Positions 30,011-40,882 of a stretch of 42,504 nt of DNA are shown here, piece after piece. The notes beneath the pieces are model-generated. The model was not told where the DNA came from. It worked only from the letters and a program-made list of their open reading frames with translations, and ran no database searches. Every line of letters begins with the position of its first letter. Positions within the stretch are counted from its first letter, which is position 1. Where the stretch lies: the NCBI GenBank assembly GCA_017397835.1, contig JAFQHV010000007.1:73962-116465 (forward strand). Reading direction: 5' to 3'. The position numbers and the translations under genes are program-made. This stretch comes from Oscillospiraceae bacterium. Its GTDB lineage: Bacteria > Bacillota > Clostridia > Oscillospirales > Oscillospiraceae.

Positions 30011-32470
30011 GGCCACTTTGTTCCAATGTGCGTACACCGTCACGTCAAAGGGTGCATTGTACCGCATTTGGCCGTGGATAAGGCTGCCCCCCTCCGCCTT
30101 TCCGTACCAGCCGTCAAAGACATATCCGACCCGGGTTGGAACAGGCATATCACCAATAATGGTATCGAAGACCATGGCACGGCTCTTTTCCGCGCAGGTG
30201 CCGCCGTTGGCGTCGAAGATCAGGTTATAGGTCTTGGGCGTCCAATGGGCATACAGGGTCAAATTGACCGTTGCATTGTAGGTGGCGTAATCGTTGACCC
30301 GGGAGCCACCCTCTTTCCGGGTGTACCAGCCGTTGAAGGTATAGCCCTCCCAAATGGGAACGGGCAGCACGCCGATGGTGGTGGTGTACGGAATTTTACG
30401 TACCTGCTTTTCCACCGGTGCGCCGTTGGGGTCAAGGATCAGCTCGTACAGTACGACCTCCTGCTTGGGTTCTTCCGTCGCAGGTGGAGGGGTAACCGGT
30501 GTGGTGCCGTTGGTAGTGAAGCCGGTCCTCCCTCCTTCGTGGGTCACGCCGTCTACCACAGCGTAGAATTGGTACATATAGTCTGTTCCGGGCGTCAGGG
30601 TCAGGCCCAGTTCACTTTGAATGTCGTACCAGGCGTGGAAGCTGGTCAGGGATGCCCCCACGTTGGTCACCGCTTCGCGGTGATCCTTCAGCAGGGTGCC
30701 GTCACTGCTGAAAATGCGCAAACCACAGGCGGTAACGTTGCTGCCCGCAGGCTTTTGGATGTTTGCCACAAGGGTTGCCGTAGTCTCGCCGTTGACGCGT
30801 TTTGCTATGTAGGCGGGATCTGTGGGGAACTGCACAGACACGCTGAAGGTCGAGGAGGACGAACCGCCGCCGGAAGAGCTTCCATCGGAGGAGGTCCCAC
30901 CACCCCCCACTACCTCGGTATCATTCAGTCTCTCGCCCATATCCTCCGGAGTGTGGTCAGGCTCAACAACGCGGCTGCCGGTTAAGTTGTTGTCAAAAAT
31001 ATAACCGGGAACAAATCCCACGGTGTCTTTGTACCGGACGGCGCGCCAGTTGGGATCGTACTGGGAAATTTCGTCGGGATAGTAGGTGAACTCCGCATTG
31101 GCCGGGATATGGCCTACCGTACCGTGATCCCAACTCGGGCAGTACCATATATCCGTTTCAACGGAAAGTTTGACTTTTTGATGGGTCGTTTCGACGTAGC
31201 CCTGCCAGATCCAGCCGCCGTTCCAGCGGTCATCGTAAATGCGGTACCACTCTTTACCGTGGCCGTTGACCACTTTGGCATCCACGGTTATTTCTCCTGT
31301 GTAGGTCATAAACCTCGGGGACTTGCCGTAAGCGGCGAAGTGTATCTTCGCGTGATCTACTTTCAGGGTCGTGGGTCCTGTCCAAACGGCGTAATAGTAG
31401 CCAACATCCTTTCCGTCTTTATACGCGTAGCAATAGGGGCAGAACCCCTCGGAGTTCCAGCGGTGGGTGTGGGCGGTCAGATATTCGCCGCTGAGCCACT
31501 CGCCGCTGGTGAGCAGATACCAGGTGTTGCCCCTGGCGTTGACTACGCTGCCCCGCACACACACCGTCTGCCCGGTTTTGTAGCGGTTGCCCACGGGCGC
31601 CTCCTGATAGGGCGCGTCGAAGTGACCGGGCGCGGAGTCCTTGGTGGTAACGACCACGTCAAAATACTGGTACTGGGACTCCAGCGAAAGGGCGGGCAGA
31701 ACGTAAACGTTCTGACACACTGAGCACTTGACCAGATCCTTATTGTGGTAGACGTAGGCGGTTTTTCCGTTGACCTTGTGAGAACAGTATTCAATGTTGT
31801 TGTAGCGGCGAATTTTAACGTATCCTTCTTCGTAACCCACCTTGACATCTTCCATCGTGTAAGGAGCATATTGGTTTACGCCAAACAGAATACCGCAGGG
31901 GTACGCTTTCTCCATTCCGTTTGCGTGGATTCCCCGAATGGTCCCCGAAGTATCGCAATCGTAATAAATAAACGGATGAATCGCATTTTCAAAGCTGACG
32001 TAATCACCCGGCTTCAGGCCACCGATCGCGTCCCACGAATAGGTACTTCTGGTGTTTTTGTCAAATGTATAGAACAGGTCCGGTCTTTGCACGCAGTCCC
32101 CACCAAAGAGATAGTAGGTAAAATAGCGTGCGAAACCCACGCATTGGATTCCGTAGTAGTAATTTGATACACAGCCATAGTCGTGGCTTCCGCAGCTTTT
32201 ATTCACATTCAAATGGTTCAGCAGATAAGACACATTTTTTGTTTGCCAAAACGCATCCAAGTCCGCCTCCATGTCGGCAGCTTTCGCGCCTTTGTTCCAA
32301 AAGTAGGTGCAGCTATCGGCGACCAGGTCAAGTTTATCAATGTACAAATCCATTTTAGCTTTGACCGTTGACGCGGTAATCTTAGGGCCAAGCGCTGCCG
32401 CAGGCACCACGGGCAGCATGGAGATTACGCACGCCAGCGTCAAAACCATGGAAATCAGTTTGTTTTTCAT
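29480..32470 (-). CDS. Secreted SLH-anchored protein with CHAP/NlpC-like region, SH3-like segments and InlB-type repeats
   Basis: 996-residue surface protein. Seen: signal peptide (residues 1-26, ending VPAAA); a papain-like region (about 30-200) with Cys110 in YGIQCVGFARY and His165 in SFENAIHPFIYY after LKPGDYV, the layout of CHAP/NlpC hydrolases; two cysteine-pair zinc-ribbon-like spots (CSVCQNVY, FCPYCYAY); SH3-like wall-binding segments (about 270-500); a Gly/Ser-rich linker (about 520-545); a fibronectin-like part; two Listeria-Bacteroides (InlB B) repeats near 669-815 (YTFNGWYTRKEGG, YVFDGWYGKAEGG); and three SLH repeats from about 822. It starts 18 bases after the glycerol-1-phosphate dehydrogenase gene with GGGAGAGAG ahead, so it is probably the last gene of that operon. 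A cell-wall hydrolase is the likely role. Confidence 0.82.
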   Translation of the reverse strand: MKNKLISMVLTLACVISMLPVVPAAALGPKITASTVKAKMDLYIDKLDLVADSCTYFWNKGAKAADMEADLDAFWQTKNVSYLLNHLNVNKSCGSHDYGCVSNYYYGIQCVGFARYFTYYLFGGDCVQRPDLFYTFDKNTRSTYSWDAIGGLKPGDYVSFENAIHPFIYYDCDTSGTIRGIHANGMEKAYPCGILFGVNQYAPYTMEDVKVGYEEGYVKIRRYNNIEYCSHKVNGKTAYVYHNKDLVKCSVCQNVYVLPALSLESQYQYFDVVVTTKDSAPGHFDAPYQEAPVGNRYKTGQTVCVRGSVVNARGNTWYLLTSGEWLSGEYLTAHTHRWNSEGFCPYCYAYKDGKDVGYYYAVWTGPTTLKVDHAKIHFAAYGKSPRFMTYTGEITVDAKVVNGHGKEWYRIYDDRWNGGWIWQGYVETTHQKVKLSVETDIWYCPSWDHGTVGHIPANAEFTYYPDEISQYDPNWRAVRYKDTVGFVPGYIFDNNLTGSRVVEPDHTPEDMGERLNDTEVVGGGGTSSDGSSSGGGSSSSTFSVSVQFPTDPAYIAKRVNGETTATLVANIQKPAGSNVTACGLRIFSSDGTLLKDHREAVTNVGASLTSFHAWYDIQSELGLTLTPGTDYMYQFYAVVDGVTHEGGRTGFTTNGTTPVTPPPATEEPKQEVVLYELILDPNGAPVEKQVRKIPYTTTIGVLPVPIWEGYTFNGWYTRKEGGSRVNDYATYNATVNLTLYAHWTPKTYNLIFDANGGTCAEKSRAMVFDTIIGDMPVPTRVGYVFDGWYGKAEGGSLIHGQMRYNAPFDVTVYAHWNKVASAAGMQDVASGAWYYDAVDYVIRTGLMSGYSADKFGPNDTLTRAMVVQVLYNKEGQPDLNGAKHAFSDVPASQWFNNAVTWGSERGIVSGFGSGLFKPEDDVTIEQVAVILWNYAGSPSGSGQLKNVGKYSDWAANALRWCVETGTLENVPFTNATEQATRAQTAQILTNFVTAKT

Positions 32471-32488
32471 GTTCTCTCTCCCTTTTTC

Positions 32489-33802
32489 TTACAGCCGCTC
32501 ACAAAGCTCGTCCAGCACACCCAGATCCCACGCAAGACGAGACAGAACGTACTTATCCCGGATGTCCTTGGTGGCCTTAAAGGTCATTCGGGCGCACTCC
32601 CGATCCACGCCAAGGTCGTTCAAATCCCGGCTGATGCCGATGGCGTCCATGACGTTACCCAATTTCTCTGCCGCAGGCAGTTCCTCATTCAGAATCGCAA
32701 GAATGGTCTGCCAGTTGTTCGCAATGATTTCAAACCGGGCGGGATGGGTGGACTTATCGTATTTGCGCTCCTTCTGCTCCTGGGCGATCATGGTCTCACC
32801 GCTGTTGCCCAGGAAGGTTCGCAACTCTGTGTTCCATTCCTCCAAATCAAATGCCGCAACCGCTGCAAAGGCTTTTTCCTTATCGGGTTTCATTTGCTTG
32901 ACAGCCTCGTACAACTCCACGGCTTTTTGCGTTGCCATGGCGCATTGAATGCCGTGCAGGTCCACCCGAGTGCCGAACTCCAGCCCGCGCATATCCCAAA
33001 CGTGGCTGAAATAGTGCTCCACGCCGGAGGCGGGGCGGGACACCCCCGCATAGGCCATGGCCACACCGCCGATCACAAGGCCCTCAAACACCGCCTGTAC
33101 CGCCGCCTCGTCCCGCTTCAGCAGACCGTCGGCATTGTCCACGCACTTTTTCAGGGCGGCGCGGATGAGCTGGGCCACCCGCTCACAGTAGTATTCTCCG
33201 GTAATTAAGTGCGCAATGCGCCACTCGGCAATGGACACGTACTTGGCCAGCATATCACCAAGCCCGGCTTTCAGCATATGCTCCGGGGCGTTTTTCAGAA
33301 TATCAATATCACCGATGATAACATCGGCACAGCGGCTGGGCAGCGACACCTTTAGTCCGTCCATGGACATGGACGAGGTTGCCGAGGCGTAGCCGTCCAT
33401 GGAGGGTGCAGTGCCCACGATGATATACTTGCGGCCGGTGACGCTGCTCAAAATCTTACCAATGTCGTTGATGACACCGGAGCCTACGCCGATGATCAGG
33501 TCGCAGGAGGTGTCGAAATGCATAACGGCGGAGCCCACCGCCTGCTCATCCGGCTCCAGATGCTCACTGGGGAACACGTACTGCCCGTGGGCAATGCCGT
33601 GGCGGTCCAAAATGGCAGCCACCTGCTCCCCCGCCGCCTTGAATGTGTTGCAGTCAGCAAGGATAAAGGGCTTTTTCGCGCCGTATTTGGCTGCAAACTC
33701 CGGCAGGCGGGCCAGCACGCCCTTGCCCACCACTACGTCATCAATGGCAATATCGTGTTCCCTGCCACAGGTACACGCCTTCGAACCCAAATAATTCTCC
33801 AT
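32489..33802 (-). CDS. sn-glycerol-1-phosphate dehydrogenase (AraM/EgsA family)
   Basis: NAD(P)H-dependent reduction of dihydroxyacetone phosphate to sn-glycerol 1-phosphate, the enantiomer used by archaeal lipids and by a few bacterial glycolipids (AraM in Bacillus). Seen: nucleotide-binding IIGVGSGVINDIGK, the family signature IVGTAPSMDGYASATSSMSM, and metal ligands Asp in KAGLGDMLAKY, His in GVEHYFSHVWDM and His in RVDLHGIQCAMA. 437 residues, somewhat longer than AraM, with an extra C-terminal helical part. ATG 33802 is preceded by AAGGGAGG. It sits 14 bases after ligA and 18 bases before the SLH protein gene. An iron-dependent alcohol or glycerol dehydrogenase is a less likely label because the GTAPSMDGY motif is specific. 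Confidence 0.88.
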   Translation of the reverse strand: MENYLGSKACTCGREHDIAIDDVVVGKGVLARLPEFAAKYGAKKPFILADCNTFKAAGEQVAAILDRHGIAHGQYVFPSEHLEPDEQAVGSAVMHFDTSCDLIIGVGSGVINDIGKILSSVTGRKYIIVGTAPSMDGYASATSSMSMDGLKVSLPSRCADVIIGDIDILKNAPEHMLKAGLGDMLAKYVSIAEWRIAHLITGEYYCERVAQLIRAALKKCVDNADGLLKRDEAAVQAVFEGLVIGGVAMAYAGVSRPASGVEHYFSHVWDMRGLEFGTRVDLHGIQCAMATQKAVELYEAVKQMKPDKEKAFAAVAAFDLEEWNTELRTFLGNSGETMIAQEQKERKYDKSTHPARFEIIANNWQTILAILNEELPAAEKLGNVMDAIGISRDLNDLGVDRECARMTFKATKDIRDKYVLSRLAWDLGVLDELCERL

Positions 33803-33816
33803 GGTATCGGCCTCCC

Positions 33817-36482
<2,666 letters not shown>

Positions 36483-36523
36483 ACCATCCCCCCATTGGGA
36501 GGATATGCGCGAACAAGGTTCGG

Positions 36524-37774
36524 TTAGTCCTGCCCCAGCAGCTCCTGAACCGCCAGCATCACACCGGCCCGGCCGGATTCATAGGTCAGGCCGCCCTGCA
36601 GGTACACGGTGTACGGTTCCCGCATGGGTGCATCGGCAGACAGCTCAATGGATGCGCCCTGCACAAACGCACCGGCGGCCATGATGACCTGACTGTCGTA
36701 GCCGGGCATATCCCAGGGCTCCGGCGTTACGTAGGAATCCACGGGCGCACCGAACTGGATGCCCTTACAGAAGCGCTTGAGCGCCTCCGGCTGCTTCATG
36801 TGGATCATCTGGATGATGTCGTGGCGCTCTTGGGTGGATTTAGGCATCGTTTCATAACCCAGCAGCTCCATCACACCGGCAGCAAACACCGCAGTCTTCA
36901 CCGCCTGCGCTACCGTGTGGGGTGCAAGGAACAAACCCTGATAGAGCAGACGGTTCTGTCCCAGAGTGCAGCCGCACTCGCCGCCGATGCCGGGAGCAGA
37001 CAGCCGCATGGCGGCGCCCTCCACCAAATCACGTCGGCCTGCAACGTAGCCGCCGGTGGGAGCAATGCCGCCGCCGGGGTTCTTGATCAGAGAGCCGACC
37101 ACGAGATCGGCACCCACCTGAGTGGGTTCCAGTTCCTCCACGAACTCGCCGTAGCAGTTGTCCACCAGGATGCTGACATTGGGATTGACCGCCTTGATGC
37201 GGCGGCACATCTCCCCGATCTCCGCCACGGACAGGGATGCACGGGTCGCATAGCCACGGGAGCGCTGAATGAGCACCGCCTTAACACGGGGGTCGGCTGC
37301 TGCGCGCTCCATGCCCTCAAGATCGGGCGCGTCGTTGATCAGGTCTACCTGTCGGTACTCCACACCATAGTCCATCAGGCTGCCGTGACCCTTGTTGACC
37401 ACGCCGATGGCTCCCAGCAGGGTATCATAGGGGGCACCCACGGCGGAAACCAACACGTCCCCCGCCTTTAGTGCACCGAACAGAGCGCAGGTGATGGCAT
37501 GGGTGCCGTTGACGAACTGGATGCGCACCAACGCAGCCTCAGTTCCGAAGATGTCCGCGTAGATCTCATCCAGCTTGTCCCGGCCAAGATCGTCGTAGCC
37601 GTAGCCGGTGGTCCCCGCAAAGAAGTTCTCGGCCACACGGTGCGTTTGGAACGCAGCCAGCACCTTTTCCGTGTTGGCTCGTGCAATGGCATCGATGCGG
37701 TCAAATTGCTCACGCAGGTTGGCTTCGGCCTGTGCGCCCAAGGCGCGAACTTTGTCGTTTATCTGTAACGTCAT
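36524..37774 (-). CDS. Methionine gamma-lyase family PLP enzyme (YnbB-like, formerly 'aluminium resistance')
   Basis: PLP-dependent enzyme of the Met_gamma_lyase family (PF06838-type), whose physiological substrate is not firmly known. Seen: RVAENFFAGTTGYGYDDLGR near the N-terminus, RIQFVNGTHAITCALFGALK, the PLP-lysine region GSLIKNPGGGIAPTGGYVAG, and VDNCYGEFVEELEP with the cofactor Asp. 416 residues, the usual size. The ATG at 37774 lies 29 bases downstream of the last M42 peptidase gene and has only a modest ribosome site (GATAGGACTG). TATAGT-type sequences in that gap could supply extra transcription. Cysteine/methionine breakdown would fit beside peptidases; that is inference. Confidence 0.88.
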   Translation of the reverse strand: MTLQINDKVRALGAQAEANLREQFDRIDAIARANTEKVLAAFQTHRVAENFFAGTTGYGYDDLGRDKLDEIYADIFGTEAALVRIQFVNGTHAITCALFGALKAGDVLVSAVGAPYDTLLGAIGVVNKGHGSLMDYGVEYRQVDLINDAPDLEGMERAAADPRVKAVLIQRSRGYATRASLSVAEIGEMCRRIKAVNPNVSILVDNCYGEFVEELEPTQVGADLVVGSLIKNPGGGIAPTGGYVAGRRDLVEGAAMRLSAPGIGGECGCTLGQNRLLYQGLFLAPHTVAQAVKTAVFAAGVMELLGYETMPKSTQERHDIIQMIHMKQPEALKRFCKGIQFGAPVDSYVTPEPWDMPGYDSQVIMAAGAFVQGASIELSADAPMREPYTVYLQGGLTYESGRAGVMLAVQELLGQD

Positions 37775-37803
37775 ATCACTGTTCAGTCCTATCTTTTACT
37801 ATA

Positions 37804-38805
37804 CTATACAGATTTCAGTTCGGTCTTTGCCACAGCCTTGACCAAGTCAACGCAAGCAGCGGCATCGCCCAAGTTCACCATTTCACAAGGGGTGTGGATA
37901 TAGCGGCAGGGCACGCTGATCCCGCCGGTGATGACACCTGCGCGGTTAACAAGCATCACGCCCGCATCGGTGCCGCCGGCGCGCAGAACGTCCCGCTGGC
38001 TGGGGATGGCATTGGCCGCGGCAGCCTGTTCCAGCAGAGCCACCATCTCCGGGTGGCAGATGACACTGGAGTCCATAACCTTGATCGCCGCACCCTTCCC
38101 CAGTTTGGCGGTACCACTGCACTCACTGCCCGGTACGTCATCCACATCGGTCACATCCACAGCGATACCATAGGCGGGGTCAATGCCGTAGGCAGCGGTT
38201 TTCGCGCCACGCAGACCAACTTCCTCCTGCACGGAGAACACGAAGTAACAGTCATTGGCACAGGAGTCCAATTCACTTAAAGCTTTGAGCAGAACGGCGC
38301 AGGAAATACGGTTGTCCATGTAAGGCGCAACCGCTTTATCGCCGCTGCAATAAGCGGGCGCATCGTAGACCGCTGTGTCACCTACCTGTACCAGCTTCTT
38401 GGCCTCGTTCTCGCTTTTAGCTCCAATGTCGATATAGCACTCGTCCAGCTTCAGCTTGCCGAACTCGGCCTTTTCCTCCTTGGCAAATACGCCCCGCACA
38501 CCGTTTTTGAAACACACGGAGGTAAATGCGATTTCCTTGGGATTTACGCCTCCCAGCCGTCCACAGCGAACAAAGCCCTCTTTAGTGATATGGGTGGCGA
38601 TCAGGCCGACGGAATCCATGTGGGCGGAGAACATCAGGCGGGGGCCGCTGCCCTTTTTCCGGACGATCAGATTTCCCATGGTGTCCCGGGTGATCTCGTC
38701 TGCGTAAGGCTCGGCCAGCGTTTCGATAACATCGGCCACCGCGCCCTCGTCCCCGGCGGGACCGTGGGCGGCGTTGACGGTAGTCAGCAATTCAAACAGT
38801 TCCAT
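37804..38805 (-). CDS. M42-family metallo-aminopeptidase, third of three
   Basis: Cytosolic, usually self-assembling (TET) di-metal aminopeptidase that trims peptides. Seen: metal and catalytic motifs SAHMDSVGLI (His, Asp), YMDNRISCAV (bridging Asp), SVQEEVGLRGA (Glu-Glu), AVDVTDVDDVPG (Asp) and IHTPCEMVN (His), all expected ligands. 333 residues, normal. Its ATG abuts the previous gene's TAA (TAAATG) with GGAGG ahead, so translation is coupled. Likely specificity differs from its two neighbours, judging by their low mutual similarity outside the motifs, but cannot be told from sequence alone. Confidence 0.92.
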   Translation of the reverse strand: MELFELLTTVNAAHGPAGDEGAVADVIETLAEPYADEITRDTMGNLIVRKKGSGPRLMFSAHMDSVGLIATHITKEGFVRCGRLGGVNPKEIAFTSVCFKNGVRGVFAKEEKAEFGKLKLDECYIDIGAKSENEAKKLVQVGDTAVYDAPAYCSGDKAVAPYMDNRISCAVLLKALSELDSCANDCYFVFSVQEEVGLRGAKTAAYGIDPAYGIAVDVTDVDDVPGSECSGTAKLGKGAAIKVMDSSVICHPEMVALLEQAAAANAIPSQRDVLRAGGTDAGVMLVNRAGVITGGISVPCRYIHTPCEMVNLGDAAACVDLVKAVAKTELKSV

Positions 38806-39843
38806 TTACTTGACCTCCTCAATACCCTTGGCCACGGCGTCAATAAACAGTCGGCTCAGCCGCAGGGTATTTTCAAAATCACGGATGCTGCCCACACCGG
38901 CAGGTGCGTGCAGGTAGCGCACGGCGGCGGCCAGCCCCGCCACCCGAACACCGGTCTTGGTGCGCTGAACCGCCCGTGCGTCGGTGCCGCCGGCGATATA
39001 GTGCTTCATCTGCCAGGGAATGTCATTCTCTTCTGCCAAATCGCGCAGCAGCTCGAACAGGCCGCGGTCATAGATGGTTCCGCCGTCCATATAGGATACC
39101 ACCGGCCCGTCACCGGGAACGCACACCCGCTGATGCTCTGCGCCGGAGGGCAGATCCGCCGCCGTGGTGGTTTCCAGCACCAGCGCGATCTCCGGGGTGA
39201 CCGAGAAGGCCGCGCCGAACGCACCACGGGTGCCGATTTCCTCCTGCACCGTAAACGCGAAGGTCACGTCCATGGGCAGTTCCTGCCGCAGCAGGGCCAA
39301 CATCACCGCGCAGCCAAGACGGTCGTCAATGGCGCGGGCCTTGAACATCCCGTCGCCAAATTCCACGCAATCGCTGTCAAATACCGCAAAGTCGCCCAGT
39401 TCCACCAATTTTTCGGCACTTTCCTTGTCTTTGGCTCCGATATCAATATAGAGGCTGTCCTCTTTTGGAACGGACGTTTCCTCTTCCCTGCCTACCAGAT
39501 GATAGGCTTTGATGCCAATGACGCCGGGAATGGCTTTCTTTCCAACCAGTATCCGCTTGCCAATAACCACGCGGCGGTCCACACCGCCAAGGAAAGCGAA
39601 CTTCAGGTACCCCTCCTCGGTAACGGCACGGATAATGAGACCAACCTCATCCATGTGGGCACACAGCATCAGCTTGCCCGGGGCAGATTTTGTCCCCTTC
39701 TTCTCCACGATCAGGTTGCCCATGGCGTCCACCCGCATACTGTGGGCGTAGGGTTTGGCTTCTTTGGCAATATAGTCACGCACCGCATCCTCCCAACCGG
39801 AAGCGCCGGGCAGCGTACAGAGTGTTTTCAGCTCGTTCAGCAT
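38806..39843 (-). CDS. M42-family metallo-aminopeptidase, second of three
   Basis: Di-metal aminopeptidase as above. Seen: CAHMDEVGLI (His, Asp), ARAIDDRLGCAV (bridging Asp), TVQEEIGTRGAF (Glu-Glu), LVLETTTAADL (Glu in place of the Asp at the fourth ligand, a known glutamyl-aminopeptidase-like variant) and YLHAPAGV (His). 345 residues. The ATG at 39843 overlaps the end of the upstream paralogue by seven bases and GGAGGTG precedes it. Confidence 0.92.
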   Translation of the reverse strand: MLNELKTLCTLPGASGWEDAVRDYIAKEAKPYAHSMRVDAMGNLIVEKKGTKSAPGKLMLCAHMDEVGLIIRAVTEEGYLKFAFLGGVDRRVVIGKRILVGKKAIPGVIGIKAYHLVGREEETSVPKEDSLYIDIGAKDKESAEKLVELGDFAVFDSDCVEFGDGMFKARAIDDRLGCAVMLALLRQELPMDVTFAFTVQEEIGTRGAFGAAFSVTPEIALVLETTTAADLPSGAEHQRVCVPGDGPVVSYMDGGTIYDRGLFELLRDLAEENDIPWQMKHYIAGGTDARAVQRTKTGVRVAGLAAAVRYLHAPAGVGSIRDFENTLRLSRLFIDAVAKGIEEVK

Positions 39844-40862
39844 ACCGACACCTCCTCGCCGGGATCGGACACAAACGCCGCCAGCAGACGGGCCACAGCT
39901 TCCATATCCGCCTTGCTGACCACCTCAATGGGAGTGTGCATATACTTCAGCGGCAGTGAAACCACAGCGGTGGCCACCCCCTCCCGACTTATTTGCATGG
40001 GCCATGCGTTGGTGCCGGAGTGACTCTCCATCACTTCGCGCTGATAATCGATATGTTCGCGGTCAGCCAGTTCACACAGACGGCGGCTCATCCACCGGGT
40101 CATGTTTGGGCCGATTCCGATGGCGGGACCACCGCCCAGCTTGAACGTTTTGTCCTTTGGGCCATCCGGGGTATCGCCGTGGGTCACGTCCACCGCCACA
40201 CACATCTGCGGTGCAAATTGCCACACAGCGGCGGCGGCACCGGCGGCACTGACCTCCTCCCGGGTGCTGAACAGCACGTAGAGATTAACGTTCAATCTCT
40301 TGTCCGCCAGCAGTTCCAGCGCGCGCAGGATGGTCACCATACAGGCCCGGTCGTCCAGCGCTTTGCCGCAGAACTGTTCATCCCCCAAGGGGATACAGCC
40401 GCCGCGGAACGTACCGAGAGTCCCCACGGGAACGTGGACCGCCTCGCCTTTGTAGCCGATGTCGATAAATAACTCGCGGACGGGGGTGGATTTTTCCATA
40501 TCCTCCCGGCTCTGCAGGTGGGGCGGCATACAGGTAACGATGCCGTAGGCAGGCGGGTCGGTCAGCAGGGTCACCTCCCGATCACACAGCATACGCGGGT
40601 CCACCCCGCCAATGGTGCGAAAACGCAGAAAGCCCTCCTCCTGCCCCGTGACCAGCAGACCGATCTCGTCCAAATGGGCATCCAACACCAGCCCGGGCGC
40701 ATTCTCAATGCCACAGCGGCGCACTCCCACTACGCTGCCCAGCCGAGTGGTATAAGTCTCATCCACCAGCGGTGCAAGCAGCTGCCGTGCCAGCTCCGCA
40801 ACCGATTTTTCAAAACCGGACGGACCGTTAACAGCGCACAGCCGTTCCAGTGTCTTTTGCAT
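39837..40862 (-). CDS. M42-family metallo-aminopeptidase, first of three
   Basis: Di-metal aminopeptidase. Seen: DAHLDEIGLL (His, Asp), KALDDRACMV (bridging Asp), STREEVSAAGA (Glu-Glu), AVDVTHGDTP (Asp) and YMHTPIEVV (His): the set is complete. 341 residues from ATG 40862, where the family N-terminus (LERLCAVNGPSGFEK) begins. A TTG at 40886 that overlaps the murD stop would add eight residues; the AAAGGG between the two is nearer the TTG but overlaps it, so ATG is preferred. It begins 20 bases after murD in the same direction. Confidence 0.9.
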   Translation of the reverse strand: MQKTLERLCAVNGPSGFEKSVAELARQLLAPLVDETYTTRLGSVVGVRRCGIENAPGLVLDAHLDEIGLLVTGQEEGFLRFRTIGGVDPRMLCDREVTLLTDPPAYGIVTCMPPHLQSREDMEKSTPVRELFIDIGYKGEAVHVPVGTLGTFRGGCIPLGDEQFCGKALDDRACMVTILRALELLADKRLNVNLYVLFSTREEVSAAGAAAAVWQFAPQMCVAVDVTHGDTPDGPKDKTFKLGGGPAIGIGPNMTRWMSRRLCELADREHIDYQREVMESHSGTNAWPMQISREGVATAVVSLPLKYMHTPIEVVSKADMEAVARLLAAFVSDPGEEVSVC

Positions 40863-40882
40863 ATCCAAATCAGGACACCCTT

